A model generated the notes under the pieces. The model saw only the letters and a list, made by a program, of their open reading frames with translations. It searched no databases and was not told where the DNA came from. Below, piece by piece: positions 52,409 through 63,964 of a DNA stretch of 64,000 bases; positions within the stretch are counted from its first letter, which is position 1; the number at the start of each line of letters is the position of its first letter. The stretch spans positions 1-64,000 of the forward strand of contig CAXMSE010000087.1 in NCBI GenBank assembly GCA_964196195.1, in the 5' to 3' direction. Both the position numbers and the translations under genes were made by a program. The stretch is from OFTM10 sp964196195 (GTDB lineage: Bacteria; Actinomycetota; Acidimicrobiia; Acidimicrobiales; Aldehydirespiratoraceae).

Positions 52409-54436
52409 TCATGACGCCTCCTGACTGCGCGATCTCGGTCTGCGTCGAGCTCGACCCGCTCGCGAATCGGATTCTGCTCGTTGGGGAAGATCGACCATCG
52501 CGGCCAGATGCGGGCTCGGGGCGGTGGCGTGGGGGAATGCCATCGCGGCCACGAACAGCTCTTGGAACCGGGGCTCGGTAGCGGTTTCGATCTTCTCGAT
52601 CGCGATCACTGCCTCAGCCACTTCGCGCCTCTGTTGCGCCGACACGAGCATGCGCACGGCTCCGGCTCCCGACGAGTTGCCCACTGCTTTCACGCTCTCG
52701 ACCGGGCAGTCGGGTACGAGGCCGAGGACGAGGGCGTAGACGGGATCGATGTGGGTTCCGAACGCACCGGCCAGCCTCACGTCGTGCACCTCGGTTACGC
52801 CGGCATGCTCCATCAGCAGATCGATACCTGCTCTCAAAGCGGAGGAGGCGAGCTGGATCTGGCGCACGTCGTTCTGAGTGATTGCCAGTTCGGTAAGTTC
52901 CGGACCGGGGTGGTCAGATCCGGTGTCACCGGGTCGGATGACGTATCGGAAGGTGCGGTCGTTCGCGACGACGCGGCTTGTGCGCTCGGCCAGCGCGCCC
53001 TGCACGACGCCGTTGTGATCGCAAAGCCCGGCGAGGAACATCTCTCCGATCACCTCGATGATGGCTGATCCGCATAGTCCTGCGATGTCTAGTTTCGCGG
53101 TGTCGGCGGCGAATTTCGGATCGTCGGACCACAGATCCGAGCCGATCACCTTGAAACGGGGCTCGAAGCTATCTCGGTCGATCCGTATGCGTTCGATGGC
53201 CCCCGCGGTGGCTCGCATTCCACAAGAGATCTGGGCCCCTTCGAAAGCGGGTCCGGTGGGTGACGATGCGGCGTAGGTACGTTCGCTGGTGCCGAGCACG
53301 ATCTCGGCGTTGGTGCCCACGTCGATCATGAGTTGGGGCTGGGTGCTGCGATGCGTGCGTTCGTTGAGGGTGGCCGCAGCCGCGTCGGCGCCGACATGGC
53401 CGGCGATGCAGGGTCCGACATGAGCACGCGCCCCCGGCAGGTCTAGGTCGAGATCGGTGGCCCGCATGTCGACGGGAGCGCCGACGGTGAGCGTGAAAGG
53501 CGCGGCGCCGAGGGGGGTGGGATCGATGCCGAGGAAGAGGTGGTGCATCACCGGGTTGCCGACGAGCACCACGTCGTGGATTCGGCGCCGAATATCGGCG
53601 TCGGCCAGATCATCGATCATCGAATCGAGGGCCCGGCGTACGGCGCTGGTGAGTTCGACCTCCCCGCCGGGGTTCATCATCACGTAGGAGACCCTGCTCA
53701 TCAGGTCTTCTCCGAACCTGATCTGGGGATTCATGGTTCCGGCCGTGGCGACCACGTCGCCGGTTGCGAGGTCGACGAGATAGCCCGCAATCGTGGTGGA
53801 TCCGACGTCGATTGCGACGCCGTACACCGCTTCGTCGAATCCCGGCCTCACGTCGAGCACCGTTCCGTCGACGTGGACCACGGCCGTGACTCCGTGGTCT
53901 CCGGCGACGATCGCAGGGTGGAGGAGGGGAAGGACTCGAGCTTCGATCACCACACCCGCAAGCCCCCAGTCGGCTTCCAGCTGCTGGACGAGGAGTTCGG
54001 CATCGGCTCGTTCGTCGCCGAGCTCGAGCTGGGGCAGCTCCACATAACGGGCAACGATCATGGGATCCACCGAGAGTCCGGTGAGGTCGATCTTCTTGCG
54101 CACGACCGGCCGGTGCACCTGGCTCGAGACCGGCACGTCAACCACTATGTCGGCGTGCATCCGGGCCTGGCACCCGAGGCGCCCGCCCGGTTCGATGCGG
54201 CGTCGGCCCTTGTAGGAATCCTCGCTGGATGTCCGCGCCGACACGGCGTCTTCGCCGGACGTGACCCCCCACTTGGCGAACTCCCCGAACGAGGGGGTCA
54301 CCTGACATCTTCCGCACAGTCCTCGCCCGCCGCAGGTGGAGTCGATGTCGACGCCCACCGAACGTGCCGCGTCGAGAAGGGTTGTTCCGGCAGCGACTTC
54401 TGCTGACATGCCCGAAGGCGTGAAGATGGCTCTCAC
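52409..54436 (-). CDS. Corrinoid activation protein (2Fe-2S plus ASKHA ATPase)
   Basis: This 675-residue reactivase of corrinoid methyltransfer systems (RamA/RACE/DUF4445-like) has an N-terminal 2Fe-2S domain with Cys35, Cys41, Cys44 and Cys89. A middle domain and a C-terminal actin/Hsp70-like ATPase domain follow, with GVAIDVGSTTIAGYLVDL (about residue 205) and IDVGTNAEIVLG (about 370). It reduces Co(II) back to Co(I) when the corrinoid protein is accidentally oxidised. The start is GTG 54436, overlapping the upstream stop (GTGA); the longer open frame upstream translates to arginine- and proline-rich noise. Confidence 0.93.
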   Translation of the reverse strand: MRAIFTPSGMSAEVAAGTTLLDAARSVGVDIDSTCGGRGLCGRCQVTPSFGEFAKWGVTSGEDAVSARTSSEDSYKGRRRIEPGGRLGCQARMHADIVVDVPVSSQVHRPVVRKKIDLTGLSVDPMIVARYVELPQLELGDERADAELLVQQLEADWGLAGVVIEARVLPLLHPAIVAGDHGVTAVVHVDGTVLDVRPGFDEAVYGVAIDVGSTTIAGYLVDLATGDVVATAGTMNPQIRFGEDLMSRVSYVMMNPGGEVELTSAVRRALDSMIDDLADADIRRRIHDVVLVGNPVMHHLFLGIDPTPLGAAPFTLTVGAPVDMRATDLDLDLPGARAHVGPCIAGHVGADAAAATLNERTHRSTQPQLMIDVGTNAEIVLGTSERTYAASSPTGPAFEGAQISCGMRATAGAIERIRIDRDSFEPRFKVIGSDLWSDDPKFAADTAKLDIAGLCGSAIIEVIGEMFLAGLCDHNGVVQGALAERTSRVVANDRTFRYVIRPGDTGSDHPGPELTELAITQNDVRQIQLASSALRAGIDLLMEHAGVTEVHDVRLAGAFGTHIDPVYALVLGLVPDCPVESVKAVGNSSGAGAVRMLVSAQQRREVAEAVIAIEKIETATEPRFQELFVAAMAFPHATAPSPHLAAMVDLPQRAESDSRAGRARRRPRSRSQEAS

Positions 54437-55341
54437 GCAGTGGCCGGACGGCGGCGGCCGCCGCGGCGGCGGGCGCCGCCTGCACCTTCGCCTGCGTTGG
54501 GGTCGCGGTTCTCGCGGATCCATGCCGCGCAATCCCGGTCGTGGCCGGCAAGCACGTCGGCCGCCATCACCGCGGTCTTCACCTCGGCATGCATCGGGTT
54601 CATGATCGCCGAGGTCATGCCTGCACCCATTGCCATGGCGAGGAAGGTGCCGGTGATGGCGTGGCGGGCAGGTAGGCCGAAGCTGACGTTGGAAGCACCG
54701 CAGGTGGTATTGACGCCAAGCTCGTCGCGCAGGCGGCGCACGAGGGCGAATACCTGCTGACCCGCGGTACCCATCGCTCCGATCGGCATCACCAGGGGGT
54801 CGACAACCACATCGTGGGCGGGGATTCCGTAATCGGCGGCCGCGCTGACGATCTTCTTCGCCACCTCGAAACGCACGTCGGGATCTTCGCTGATGCCGGT
54901 CTCGTCGTTGGAGATCGCCACCACCGCGGCGCTCGCCTTGGCGACGAGAGGAAGCACTCGCTCGAGTACCTCGTTCTCACCGGTGACCGAGTTGATGAGG
55001 GGTTTGCCCTGGTACACGGCGAGCCCGGCTTCGAGGGCCTCGATGATCGAGGAGTCGATGGAGAGGGGCACGTCGGTGACGGACTGCACGAGCTGGATCG
55101 CCTGGGCGAGCAGGGCGGGTTCGTCGGCTAGAGGTATGCCGGCGTTGACATCGAGCATCTGGGCCCCGGCCGCCACCTGGGCGATGGCATCGGCCTCGAC
55201 GCGGCTGAAGTCGCCCGCCTTCATTTCCGCGGCCAGCAGTTTGCGGCCGGTGGGATTGATGCGTTCGCCGATCATCACGAAGGGTCGGCCGAAGCCGATC
55301 ACCACTTCCTTGGTAGCGGAGCTGATCATTGTCTCGGTCAT
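54433..55341 (-). CDS. Pterin-binding (MtgA/MeTr-like) methyltransferase
   Basis: This 302-residue TIM-barrel protein belongs to the dihydropteroate-synthase-like superfamily: MIGERINPTGRK, MLDVNAGIP, VPLSIDSSIIEALEAG, NSVTGE, VVDPLVMP and CGASNVSFGLP. In corrinoid demethylation systems this component takes the methyl group from the corrinoid protein to tetrahydrofolate. The C-terminus ends in a basic, glycine/arginine-rich tail. Its ATG shares a base with the upstream stop (TGATG), and its own stop overlaps the reactivase start. Confidence 0.93.
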   Translation of the reverse strand: MTETMISSATKEVVIGFGRPFVMIGERINPTGRKLLAAEMKAGDFSRVEADAIAQVAAGAQMLDVNAGIPLADEPALLAQAIQLVQSVTDVPLSIDSSIIEALEAGLAVYQGKPLINSVTGENEVLERVLPLVAKASAAVVAISNDETGISEDPDVRFEVAKKIVSAAADYGIPAHDVVVDPLVMPIGAMGTAGQQVFALVRRLRDELGVNTTCGASNVSFGLPARHAITGTFLAMAMGAGMTSAIMNPMHAEVKTAVMAADVLAGHDRDCAAWIRENRDPNAGEGAGGARRRGGRRRPATA

Positions 55342-55679
55342 CAGGGGGTGTCTCCGGGGGTTGCGGGGGCGAGTCCGCCGTTGGCCACGAGTGCCTCGAT
55401 GCGGTCTCGGGTGTAGCTGGTGTTGATGTGCTGGGCGATGGCCTGAGCGGCTTCGACGGAGTCGCCTTCGATTGGTTCGGTTTCGCGGCGCCATTCGTTG
55501 ACGTAGTCGTGGGTGTCGGTGAGGCCGGCCACGACAGCGGCCCGGTCGATCGCCACCTGGAAGTGCTCGTCGAGCAGGATCTTCTCGGTGCCGATCTCGG
55601 TGGTGACGCTGACCTGGGCGGGAATATCGCGCCAATAGATGGTGACGAGGCCGGGGCCACCGCGACGACGTCGACTCAT
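55341..55679 (-). CDS. Small PF13769 ('virulence factor')-like protein
   Basis: This 112-residue protein has VTIYWRDIPAQVSV near the N-terminus, a central AIDRAAVVAGLTDTHDYVNEWRRE, and a late RIEALVANGG. It resembles the small family labelled virulence factor (PF13769), as I recall it from similar methyltransferase operons in proteobacteria. The name says nothing about function. It overlaps its upstream neighbour by four bases and its downstream neighbour by one, so it should be made in fixed ratio with the methyltransferase parts. Its biochemical role is unknown. Confidence 0.8.
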   Translation of the reverse strand: MSRRRRGGPGLVTIYWRDIPAQVSVTTEIGTEKILLDEHFQVAIDRAAVVAGLTDTHDYVNEWRRETEPIEGDSVEAAQAIAQHINTSYTRDRIEALVANGGLAPATPGDTP

Positions 55680-56368
55680 CCCGCACCCCCGATATTAGAA
55701 ATTTGGGTCGTGGGGCTCGAATCTTTGACCCCTGTCGACCGCAATTTGGGTGGGGGCGGAGTGGATTTGGTGGGGCTACTGATGTGGACGACTGCGGGCT
55801 CGAGGTCGCCATAGGTGGTGGCTACCCGCTCGTAGGCGAGCGCGAGGCGCGCTGCGGCGGCTTCGGCTCGCGCGTCGAGCGACGGATCGTTGGTCTGGGC
55901 GAGGTAGATCATCTTGGTGTAGTTGCCGAAGTAGGCGTCGCGTAGTTCGGGGTGGGCTTCGATGCCAAGGCCGTCCATGATGAGTCGCTCGAAATGTTTC
56001 ACGAGATAGTCGGTGAGATAGAAGGCGGTGGGGTCGTTGTCGTGCATATCGAGGAACTGCTGCTGGCCCGCGTAGAACTGGTAGCAGTGGGCGCCCGGCA
56101 GCATCTCGATGCCGGCCTCCGCACAGATGTCGGCGAGTTCGCCGGCGGTGCCGCAATCGGCGTAGCCCAGCAGGACCCGGTCGTATTGCCCGTCGGCTCG
56201 AGAGAGTCGGTCGCGTACCGCGTCGGGGATGGAGTGCGGCCGATTATGAAGAGAAGCCGGCAGGCATTCCATGGTGACGTTGTCGAACTCGTGGAGACGC
56301 GTGATGTCGCGGATCTCCCGGGCGAGGGCGCCGCAGGCGAGAATCAGGACCTGTGGCGCTCGTGTCAT
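55676..56368 (-). CDS. DUF1638 protein with unusual C-terminal tail
   Basis: This 230-residue protein matches the DUF1638 pattern: LACGALAREI, GYADCGTAGEL, LPGAHCYQFYAG, FYLTDYLVKHFERL, and HPELRDAYFGNYTKMIYLAQT. Cysteines 12, 72 and 95 and His94 lie in the best-conserved segments and could bind a metal or corrinoid. After about residue 192 comes a proline-, serine- and threonine-rich tail encoded by less GC-biased codons, which looks added. Overlaps of four bases on both sides couple it to the corrinoid protein and the small protein. No function is established. Confidence 0.85.
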   Translation of the reverse strand: MTRAPQVLILACGALAREIRDITRLHEFDNVTMECLPASLHNRPHSIPDAVRDRLSRADGQYDRVLLGYADCGTAGELADICAEAGIEMLPGAHCYQFYAGQQQFLDMHDNDPTAFYLTDYLVKHFERLIMDGLGIEAHPELRDAYFGNYTKMIYLAQTNDPSLDARAEAAAARLALAYERVATTYGDLEPAVVHISSPTKSTPPPPKLRSTGVKDSSPTTQISNIGGAG

Positions 56369-57066
56369 GCGGCGGCGCGGCGAGCCGCCACCAGTGCCGA
56401 TGCGGTTTCGGAGGCGACGGCAGCGTCTCGGCAGTAGGCGTCGGCTCCGATGGCCTCCCCGAACTCCTCATTGAGTGGCGCTCCGCCGACCATGACGATG
56501 TAGTCGTCGCGCAGGCCCTTCTCGATGAGGGTGTCGATGACCACCTTCATGTAGGGCATCGTGGTGGTGAGCAGCGCGGACATGCCGAGGATGTCTGGCT
56601 TGTGCTCCTCGAGAGCGGTGAGGAACTGGTCGACATCGGTGTTGATGCCGAGGTTGATCACTTCGAAGCCTGCCCCCTCGAGCATCATGGCCACGAGGTT
56701 CTTGCCGATGTCGTGGATATCGCCCTTCACGGTGCCGACGACCACCTTGCCGACAGGTTCGACCCCGGTTTCGGCGAGGAGGGGGCGCAGGATGGCCATA
56801 CCGGCCTTCATCGCGTTGGCGGCGAGCAGCACCTCGGGCACGAAGAGGATGCCGTCGCGAAAGTCGATGCCGACGATTCGCATGCCTTCGACGAGGGCAT
56901 CGTTGAGAACCCGGTCGGCGGCCCAACCCCGCGCGAGCAAGATGTTGGTGCCCTCGGCGATCTCGTCGGCCAGACCATCGTAGAGATCGTCGTGCATCTG
57001 AGCGGTGAGGTCCTCGTCGCCCAGAGCATTGAGATCGATCTCTTCCTCAGCAGCGTCGTCAGACAT
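56365..57066 (-). CDS. Corrinoid protein (MtbC/MttC/MtgC type)
   Basis: This 233-residue methyl carrier has an N-terminal helical cap (about residues 15-100, with LVEGMRIVGIDFRDGILFVPEVL) and a B12-binding Rossmann domain (105-225). The cobalt-ligand motif GDIHDIGKNL carries His118. It receives the methyl group from an MttB-like enzyme and hands it to the pterin-binding methyltransferase. A GAGGGGAAG element lies just before its ATG. It is the first gene of the six-gene operon and divergent from leuS. Confidence 0.95.
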   Translation of the reverse strand: MSDDAAEEEIDLNALGDEDLTAQMHDDLYDGLADEIAEGTNILLARGWAADRVLNDALVEGMRIVGIDFRDGILFVPEVLLAANAMKAGMAILRPLLAETGVEPVGKVVVGTVKGDIHDIGKNLVAMMLEGAGFEVINLGINTDVDQFLTALEEHKPDILGMSALLTTTMPYMKVVIDTLIEKGLRDDYIVMVGGAPLNEEFGEAIGADAYCRDAAVASETASALVAARRAAA

Positions 57067-57245
57067 TCTTCCCCTCGGACAATCTTCTCTGGAAACGGTT
57101 GCTAGCGGGAGACACGATGCAGGCAGGACGTGGGTGCGCGTGAGCAGAAAAGAGAGCCAGACGTCTCTCGCTGTCCCGCATCGTGGAACCGTACCGTATC
57201 ATGAAACACCTCGGCAAGGGAAGCGGTCTCGCTAGCCTGTCCTGC

Positions 57246-60092
<2,847 letters not shown>

Positions 60093-60168
60093 GGGTCACG
60101 CGTCGCTGGCGGAGTCGACCCAGTCGCTTACGGAGCCGGGATTCCCTGGATGACTCCCCGGCGCTTCA

Positions 60169-60912
60169 TCATGATGCAGGGTTCATGAGCCGGAACGCCT
60201 CACCCAGGCCGACACCGGCCATACGGCCGTGGTCCGTCGCCTCGGAGTTGATCTTTTTGGCGAACGCCGCGGCTTGCGAGCCGTCGTCGTCGACGTCGAT
60301 CACCATCGTGGTCTCGAACTGGCTCTCGTGGGCGAGCAGGGCATCTACCTTCGCGTTGACGTGGGCGGGCGCTAGGGCCTCGACGTGGTCGGGCTCCTCA
60401 CACTCGAAGAGAAGAAGGGCCTCGGGCCGGTGGTGGGGGAGGCCTTGGTCCTTGAAGTAGTGGGGATCGCGTGCCGCAACGACCGCGTCGAGGGTGACCC
60501 AGCCGGCGGCCCGGTGATCGGGGTGGAGTCGCCACCGCCGCCACGGGTCGTGTCCGAGCACCACTGTGGGTCGGAGCTCTCGGATCACGCGGGCGACCCG
60601 GCTTCGGAGCTCTAGACCGGCAACGGGGCCCATGTCGAGATCGCCGTCGGTCTGGCCGAGGAAGCGAACCTCGCCGGTGGCGCCGAGGCGGCGAGCGGCT
60701 TCGCGTTGTTCATCCTGGCGGCGCGCGATCAGGGCGTCGGTGTCGGCATCCACATCCCAGGTGCCCTTCGATCCGTCGGTGGACACCAGCAGATGCACCG
60801 TGGCGCCGGCTGCGGCCCACTTGGCCAGGGTGGCGCCGCACTCGAACTCAATGTCGTCGGGGTGAGCGCCGATGGCGAGGGCGCTGGAGGGTGTCGGAAG
60901 ATCGACTCGCAT
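60169..60912 (-). CDS. PIG-L/LmbE-family deacetylase
   Basis: This 247-residue protein has the zinc-site motifs AHPDDIEFECG (about residue 17) and HPDHRAAG (about 131). Family members remove N-acetyl groups from sugar conjugates, for example MshB and Mca in mycothiol metabolism of actinobacteria. Which substrate this one uses cannot be told. It lies 18 bases downstream of the cofC-like gene on the same strand, so they are probably co-transcribed. Confidence 0.92.
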   Translation of the reverse strand: MRVDLPTPSSALAIGAHPDDIEFECGATLAKWAAAGATVHLLVSTDGSKGTWDVDADTDALIARRQDEQREAARRLGATGEVRFLGQTDGDLDMGPVAGLELRSRVARVIRELRPTVVLGHDPWRRWRLHPDHRAAGWVTLDAVVAARDPHYFKDQGLPHHRPEALLLFECEEPDHVEALAPAHVNAKVDALLAHESQFETTMVIDVDDDGSQAAAFAKKINSEATDHGRMAGVGLGEAFRLMNPAS

Positions 60913-60930
60913 TGTCGGAATCCTTGCAGA

Positions 60931-61530
60931 TCAGTCGGTGATGCGCTGCCGCGTCGCCAGCTCGATGAGGTCGTCGGGATGGTCGATGTCGAGCCCGAGG
61001 CGGGGATCGTCGATCACGGTGACGGTGAGTCCGCAGCGTGCGGCTTCCTGCTGGTGCAGTTCGAACGATCCGGGCCCGTAGGCGAACTTGAAATCGGCGG
61101 AGGCCGGGATCGACATCACGTTCGATCCGTCGCGGTGACGGTCGGGGGCGATGGCCACTCCCGGCCCGTTCACCACCCTCAGATCGTGGGCGAGGGGCAG
61201 ATCGGCGTGAGCGATGACCACCCGTGCATCAGGAGAAGGGAGCTCGAGGCGAACCTCGGCGAACGCGGCAGCGATCGACTGGTTGAGGCCGCGCACGCCA
61301 GGTGCCAGAACGCCGACTCCCAATGAGATCGCCCAGTCGCCGACTCCGGCATCGTCGCTCACGACCCTCACGGGCAGGTCGTGGGCCGCGGCCACGACGG
61401 TCTTTGCCATCTGGTGCGCCATGGCGCGACGCTCGTCGGTGGAGAGCACATCAGCGAGGCGCGATTTGGCATCGTGGAACGACCGGATCGGTACCAGCAC
61501 CACAGTGTGGCTATTTGGTGACAGGCGCAT
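60931..61530 (-). CDS. cofC: Phospholactate/phosphoenolpyruvate guanylyltransferase
   Basis: This 199-residue nucleotidyltransferase belongs to the CofC/FbiD family. It begins with VVLVPIRSFHDAKSRLADVLS and contains HADLPLA and a late LDIDHPDDL. In actinobacteria FbiD activates phosphoenolpyruvate with GTP as the first step of coenzyme F420 side-chain assembly. It is slightly shorter than many family members but the active-site segments are present. It suggests the organism makes F420, although no F420-using enzyme is recognised in this window. Confidence 0.88.
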   Translation of the reverse strand: MRLSPNSHTVVLVPIRSFHDAKSRLADVLSTDERRAMAHQMAKTVVAAAHDLPVRVVSDDAGVGDWAISLGVGVLAPGVRGLNQSIAAAFAEVRLELPSPDARVVIAHADLPLAHDLRVVNGPGVAIAPDRHRDGSNVMSIPASADFKFAYGPGSFELHQQEAARCGLTVTVIDDPRLGLDIDHPDDLIELATRQRITD

Positions 61531-61583
61531 TCGGCTCCGCTCCGGCCCCGGTTCGGGGGCGGCGGCGAGTCTAGGGTGGCGCC

Positions 61584-62585
61584 ATGGATATGCGGGTCGC
61601 CGTCGTCGGAGCCGGATCGTGGGGAACCACCGTTGCTCACCTTTGCGCTCACAACGCGCCCACCATCATCCACTCGCGCCGCGACGATGTAGCCACCGCG
61701 ATCAATAACAATCACGAGAACCCGCGCTACCTGGCCGGTTACACCCTGCATCCCGATCTTCGGGCCTCGACCGATCTCGGCGAGGTGGTTCGTGAGGCCG
61801 ATGTGCTCGTGATGGGGGTGCCGTCGTCGGGGTTTCGCGACACCCTCCATGAGGTTCGAGACCATCTGCGCCCGTGGGTACCGGTGGTGTCGCTGGCCAA
61901 GGGCCTCGAACTCGGTTCACGAAAGCGCATGACCGAAATAGTGGAGGACGAATTGCCCGGTCATCCCGTCGGCGTGCTCACCGGCCCAAACCTGGCCAAA
62001 GAGATCCTGGCCGGGAGCGCCGCAGCGGCCGTACTGGCCTTCGCCGACCTCACCATCGCCGAGTCCATGCAACCGGTGTTCGCCTCCCAGCTGTTCAGGG
62101 TCTACTCCAGCACCGACGTGATCGGCTGCGAGTTGGGTGGGGCTCTCAAGAACGTGATTGCTCTGGCGGCCGGCATGGCTGATGGTCTCGAAACCGGCGA
62201 CAACACGCGTGCCGCGGTGATCACCCGAGGTCTGGCTGAGCTCACCCGGCTCGGTGTGGCCATGGGCGGACAGCCCGCCACCTTCTCAGGTCTGGCGGGA
62301 ATGGGCGACCTGCTCGCCACCTGCATGAGCCCCCAGAGCAGGAACCGCCATGTCGGTGAACGACTCGGCCGCGGCGAGTCGATCCACCAGATCATCGAGG
62401 AGATGGATCAGGTCGCAGAGGGAGTGAAGTCTGCTCCGATCGTCATCGAGATCGCCACCGAGCTCGGCGTCTACATGCCGATCGCGGAACAGGTGCGAGC
62501 CTGTGTGCAAGAGGGGCGCAGCGCCAACAGCGCCTACGTGGGCCTGGTCGCCAATCCCGCCAATCGCGAGATCGACCCGGACTGA
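61584..62585 (+). CDS. gpsA: Glycerol-3-phosphate dehydrogenase [NAD(P)+]
   Basis: This 333-residue enzyme reduces dihydroxyacetone phosphate to sn-glycerol 3-phosphate for membrane lipid synthesis. The nucleotide motif is VGAGSWGT (about residues 8-15). GPNLAKEI and the catalytic lysine segment GALKNVIALAAGMADG match the family, as does GLAGMGDL. It is divergent from cofC with 53 bases between. The next gene starts 3 bases after its stop. Confidence 0.95.
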   Translation: MDMRVAVVGAGSWGTTVAHLCAHNAPTIIHSRRDDVATAINNNHENPRYLAGYTLHPDLRASTDLGEVVREADVLVMGVPSSGFRDTLHEVRDHLRPWVPVVSLAKGLELGSRKRMTEIVEDELPGHPVGVLTGPNLAKEILAGSAAAAVLAFADLTIAESMQPVFASQLFRVYSSTDVIGCELGGALKNVIALAAGMADGLETGDNTRAAVITRGLAELTRLGVAMGGQPATFSGLAGMGDLLATCMSPQSRNRHVGERLGRGESIHQIIEEMDQVAEGVKSAPIVIEIATELGVYMPIAEQVRACVQEGRSANSAYVGLVANPANREIDPD

Positions 62586-62588
62586 ACG

Positions 62589-63947
62589 GTGCTGATCGGA
62601 GACTTGCAGGGCCCCACGGCCCGAATCGACCGCGCCGGCACTATCACCTCGCTCGACGCCGGTTGGCAGATCGAGTGGGGGGTTGGTGGAGAAGACCGAT
62701 GGCGACTCGCCCACGATGAGCGAGCCGTCCGCCAGACCCGCATCGACGACACCCCCGTTTCGGAGACCTGGCTGCGGGTGCCTGGCGGCGACGTGATCCA
62801 GCGGGTTGCCGCGATCAGTGATGGTTCAGGCCGGGCCCTGGTGATCGAGTTCGAGAACGCCTCTCCCACCGCGGTGGTGGTGGCCCTGGCCGCACGGGTG
62901 GCCGGGCGGGTGAAGGGATCTGCCGAGGGCATCACCATCGATGAATCGGCTTGGATGAGAGGGGAGAGGCCGGCGGGCGGTGTGGTGGTGGTCGAGGGTG
63001 ATCCGTGGCCGTCGATCATGGCGGGACCGGCGCCGGAGTCGGCGGCTCTCGAGGGTGCCGAGGTGGGCGCAGGCTTTCTTTTGGCGGTCCCTCATCGCCA
63101 GAGCGTGAAGGTGCTGGTCGGGGTGGAAAGCGAGCTCCCGACCCTGTCTGTGGGTCCGAGGGAGGTAGCTGTCGGATGGCGGCGCGTCGCGGCGACGGGC
63201 CTCGAGATCGAAGTGCCCGATGCCGACCTGGTTTCGGCCTGGCGACGGGTGGTCTGTGATCTGATCCTCGCCGCGGGCTCGACCGCGCCGATCGCCGCCG
63301 CCGAGGCAGCCTGGTGGCTCGACGTGGCCGGACTTCACGGTGAGGCGGATCGGGCGCGCGCAACAGTTGTGGAGGCGGCTCTCGACCATTCCCTGGCCGG
63401 TGATCTGGCTGCCGCGGCTCTGAGAGCTCTCGCGTCGCGTGAACTGCTCGCCGACAACGCGTCCGGCCTTGATGAGCTGGCCGGACTGCTGGCGCAAGCG
63501 GCCGGTCCCAGCCTCGACCGAGCCACAGTTGGGCTGGTCGAGGCCGCACTCGAGAGCCACTCGCCGCAGGCAGCGGCCGATGCACGCCGACTGGCGGACA
63601 CCCTCACGGTCACCGACTGGACCGTTGCCACCCGTGTCGCCGACGGAGCTGCACGGGTGATCGAGCTGATCGTCGATCAGCCTCATGGGGAAGGTCCGGT
63701 TGTGCTGTTGCCGGAGATGCCCGAAGCGTGGCTGGGGCAGACGATCGATGTCCGGGGTCTGGCCACGCGAGCAGGCTCGATCTCCTTCAGCGTGCGTTGG
63801 CACGGCGACAGGCCGGCGGTGCTCTGGGAGCGCACCGGCACCCTGTCGAACCGCCCTGGGGAGATCACGTTTCCGGGGCTCGATCCCAGCTGGTCGTCGG
63901 CCGAAGTGTCCGGCGAGGCCCTGCTCGCCGCGCCCGTGCAGGCCTGA
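62589..63947 (+). CDS. Uncharacterised protein downstream of gpsA
   Basis: This 452-residue protein starts at GTG, three bases after gpsA. The first 200 residues are beta-rich (DAGWQIEWGVGGEDRWRLAHDERAVRQTRIDD..., FENASPTAVVVALAARV). The middle 120 are helical and alanine-rich. The last 90 return to beta structure with SFSVRWHGDRPAVLWERTG. The beta-alpha-beta order recalls glycoside hydrolase families with an (alpha/alpha) core, but the helical part is too short and I see no catalytic motif. It has no signal peptide. The function is unknown. Confidence 0.75.
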   Translation: MLIGDLQGPTARIDRAGTITSLDAGWQIEWGVGGEDRWRLAHDERAVRQTRIDDTPVSETWLRVPGGDVIQRVAAISDGSGRALVIEFENASPTAVVVALAARVAGRVKGSAEGITIDESAWMRGERPAGGVVVVEGDPWPSIMAGPAPESAALEGAEVGAGFLLAVPHRQSVKVLVGVESELPTLSVGPREVAVGWRRVAATGLEIEVPDADLVSAWRRVVCDLILAAGSTAPIAAAEAAWWLDVAGLHGEADRARATVVEAALDHSLAGDLAAAALRALASRELLADNASGLDELAGLLAQAAGPSLDRATVGLVEAALESHSPQAAADARRLADTLTVTDWTVATRVADGAARVIELIVDQPHGEGPVVLLPEMPEAWLGQTIDVRGLATRAGSISFSVRWHGDRPAVLWERTGTLSNRPGEITFPGLDPSWSSAEVSGEALLAAPVQA

Positions 63948-63964
63948 CCGGCTACCGTCCGGCC

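Noticed and set aside
55690..55760. tRNA gene near the DUF1638 gene end
   Set aside because: A T-arm-like segment is present, but no acceptor, D or anticodon stems can be built upstream of it.
57067..57245. Cobalamin riboswitch or T-box between the corrinoid operon and leuS
   Set aside because: I found no B12-box-like GCCACTG and no T-box consensus in either direction.
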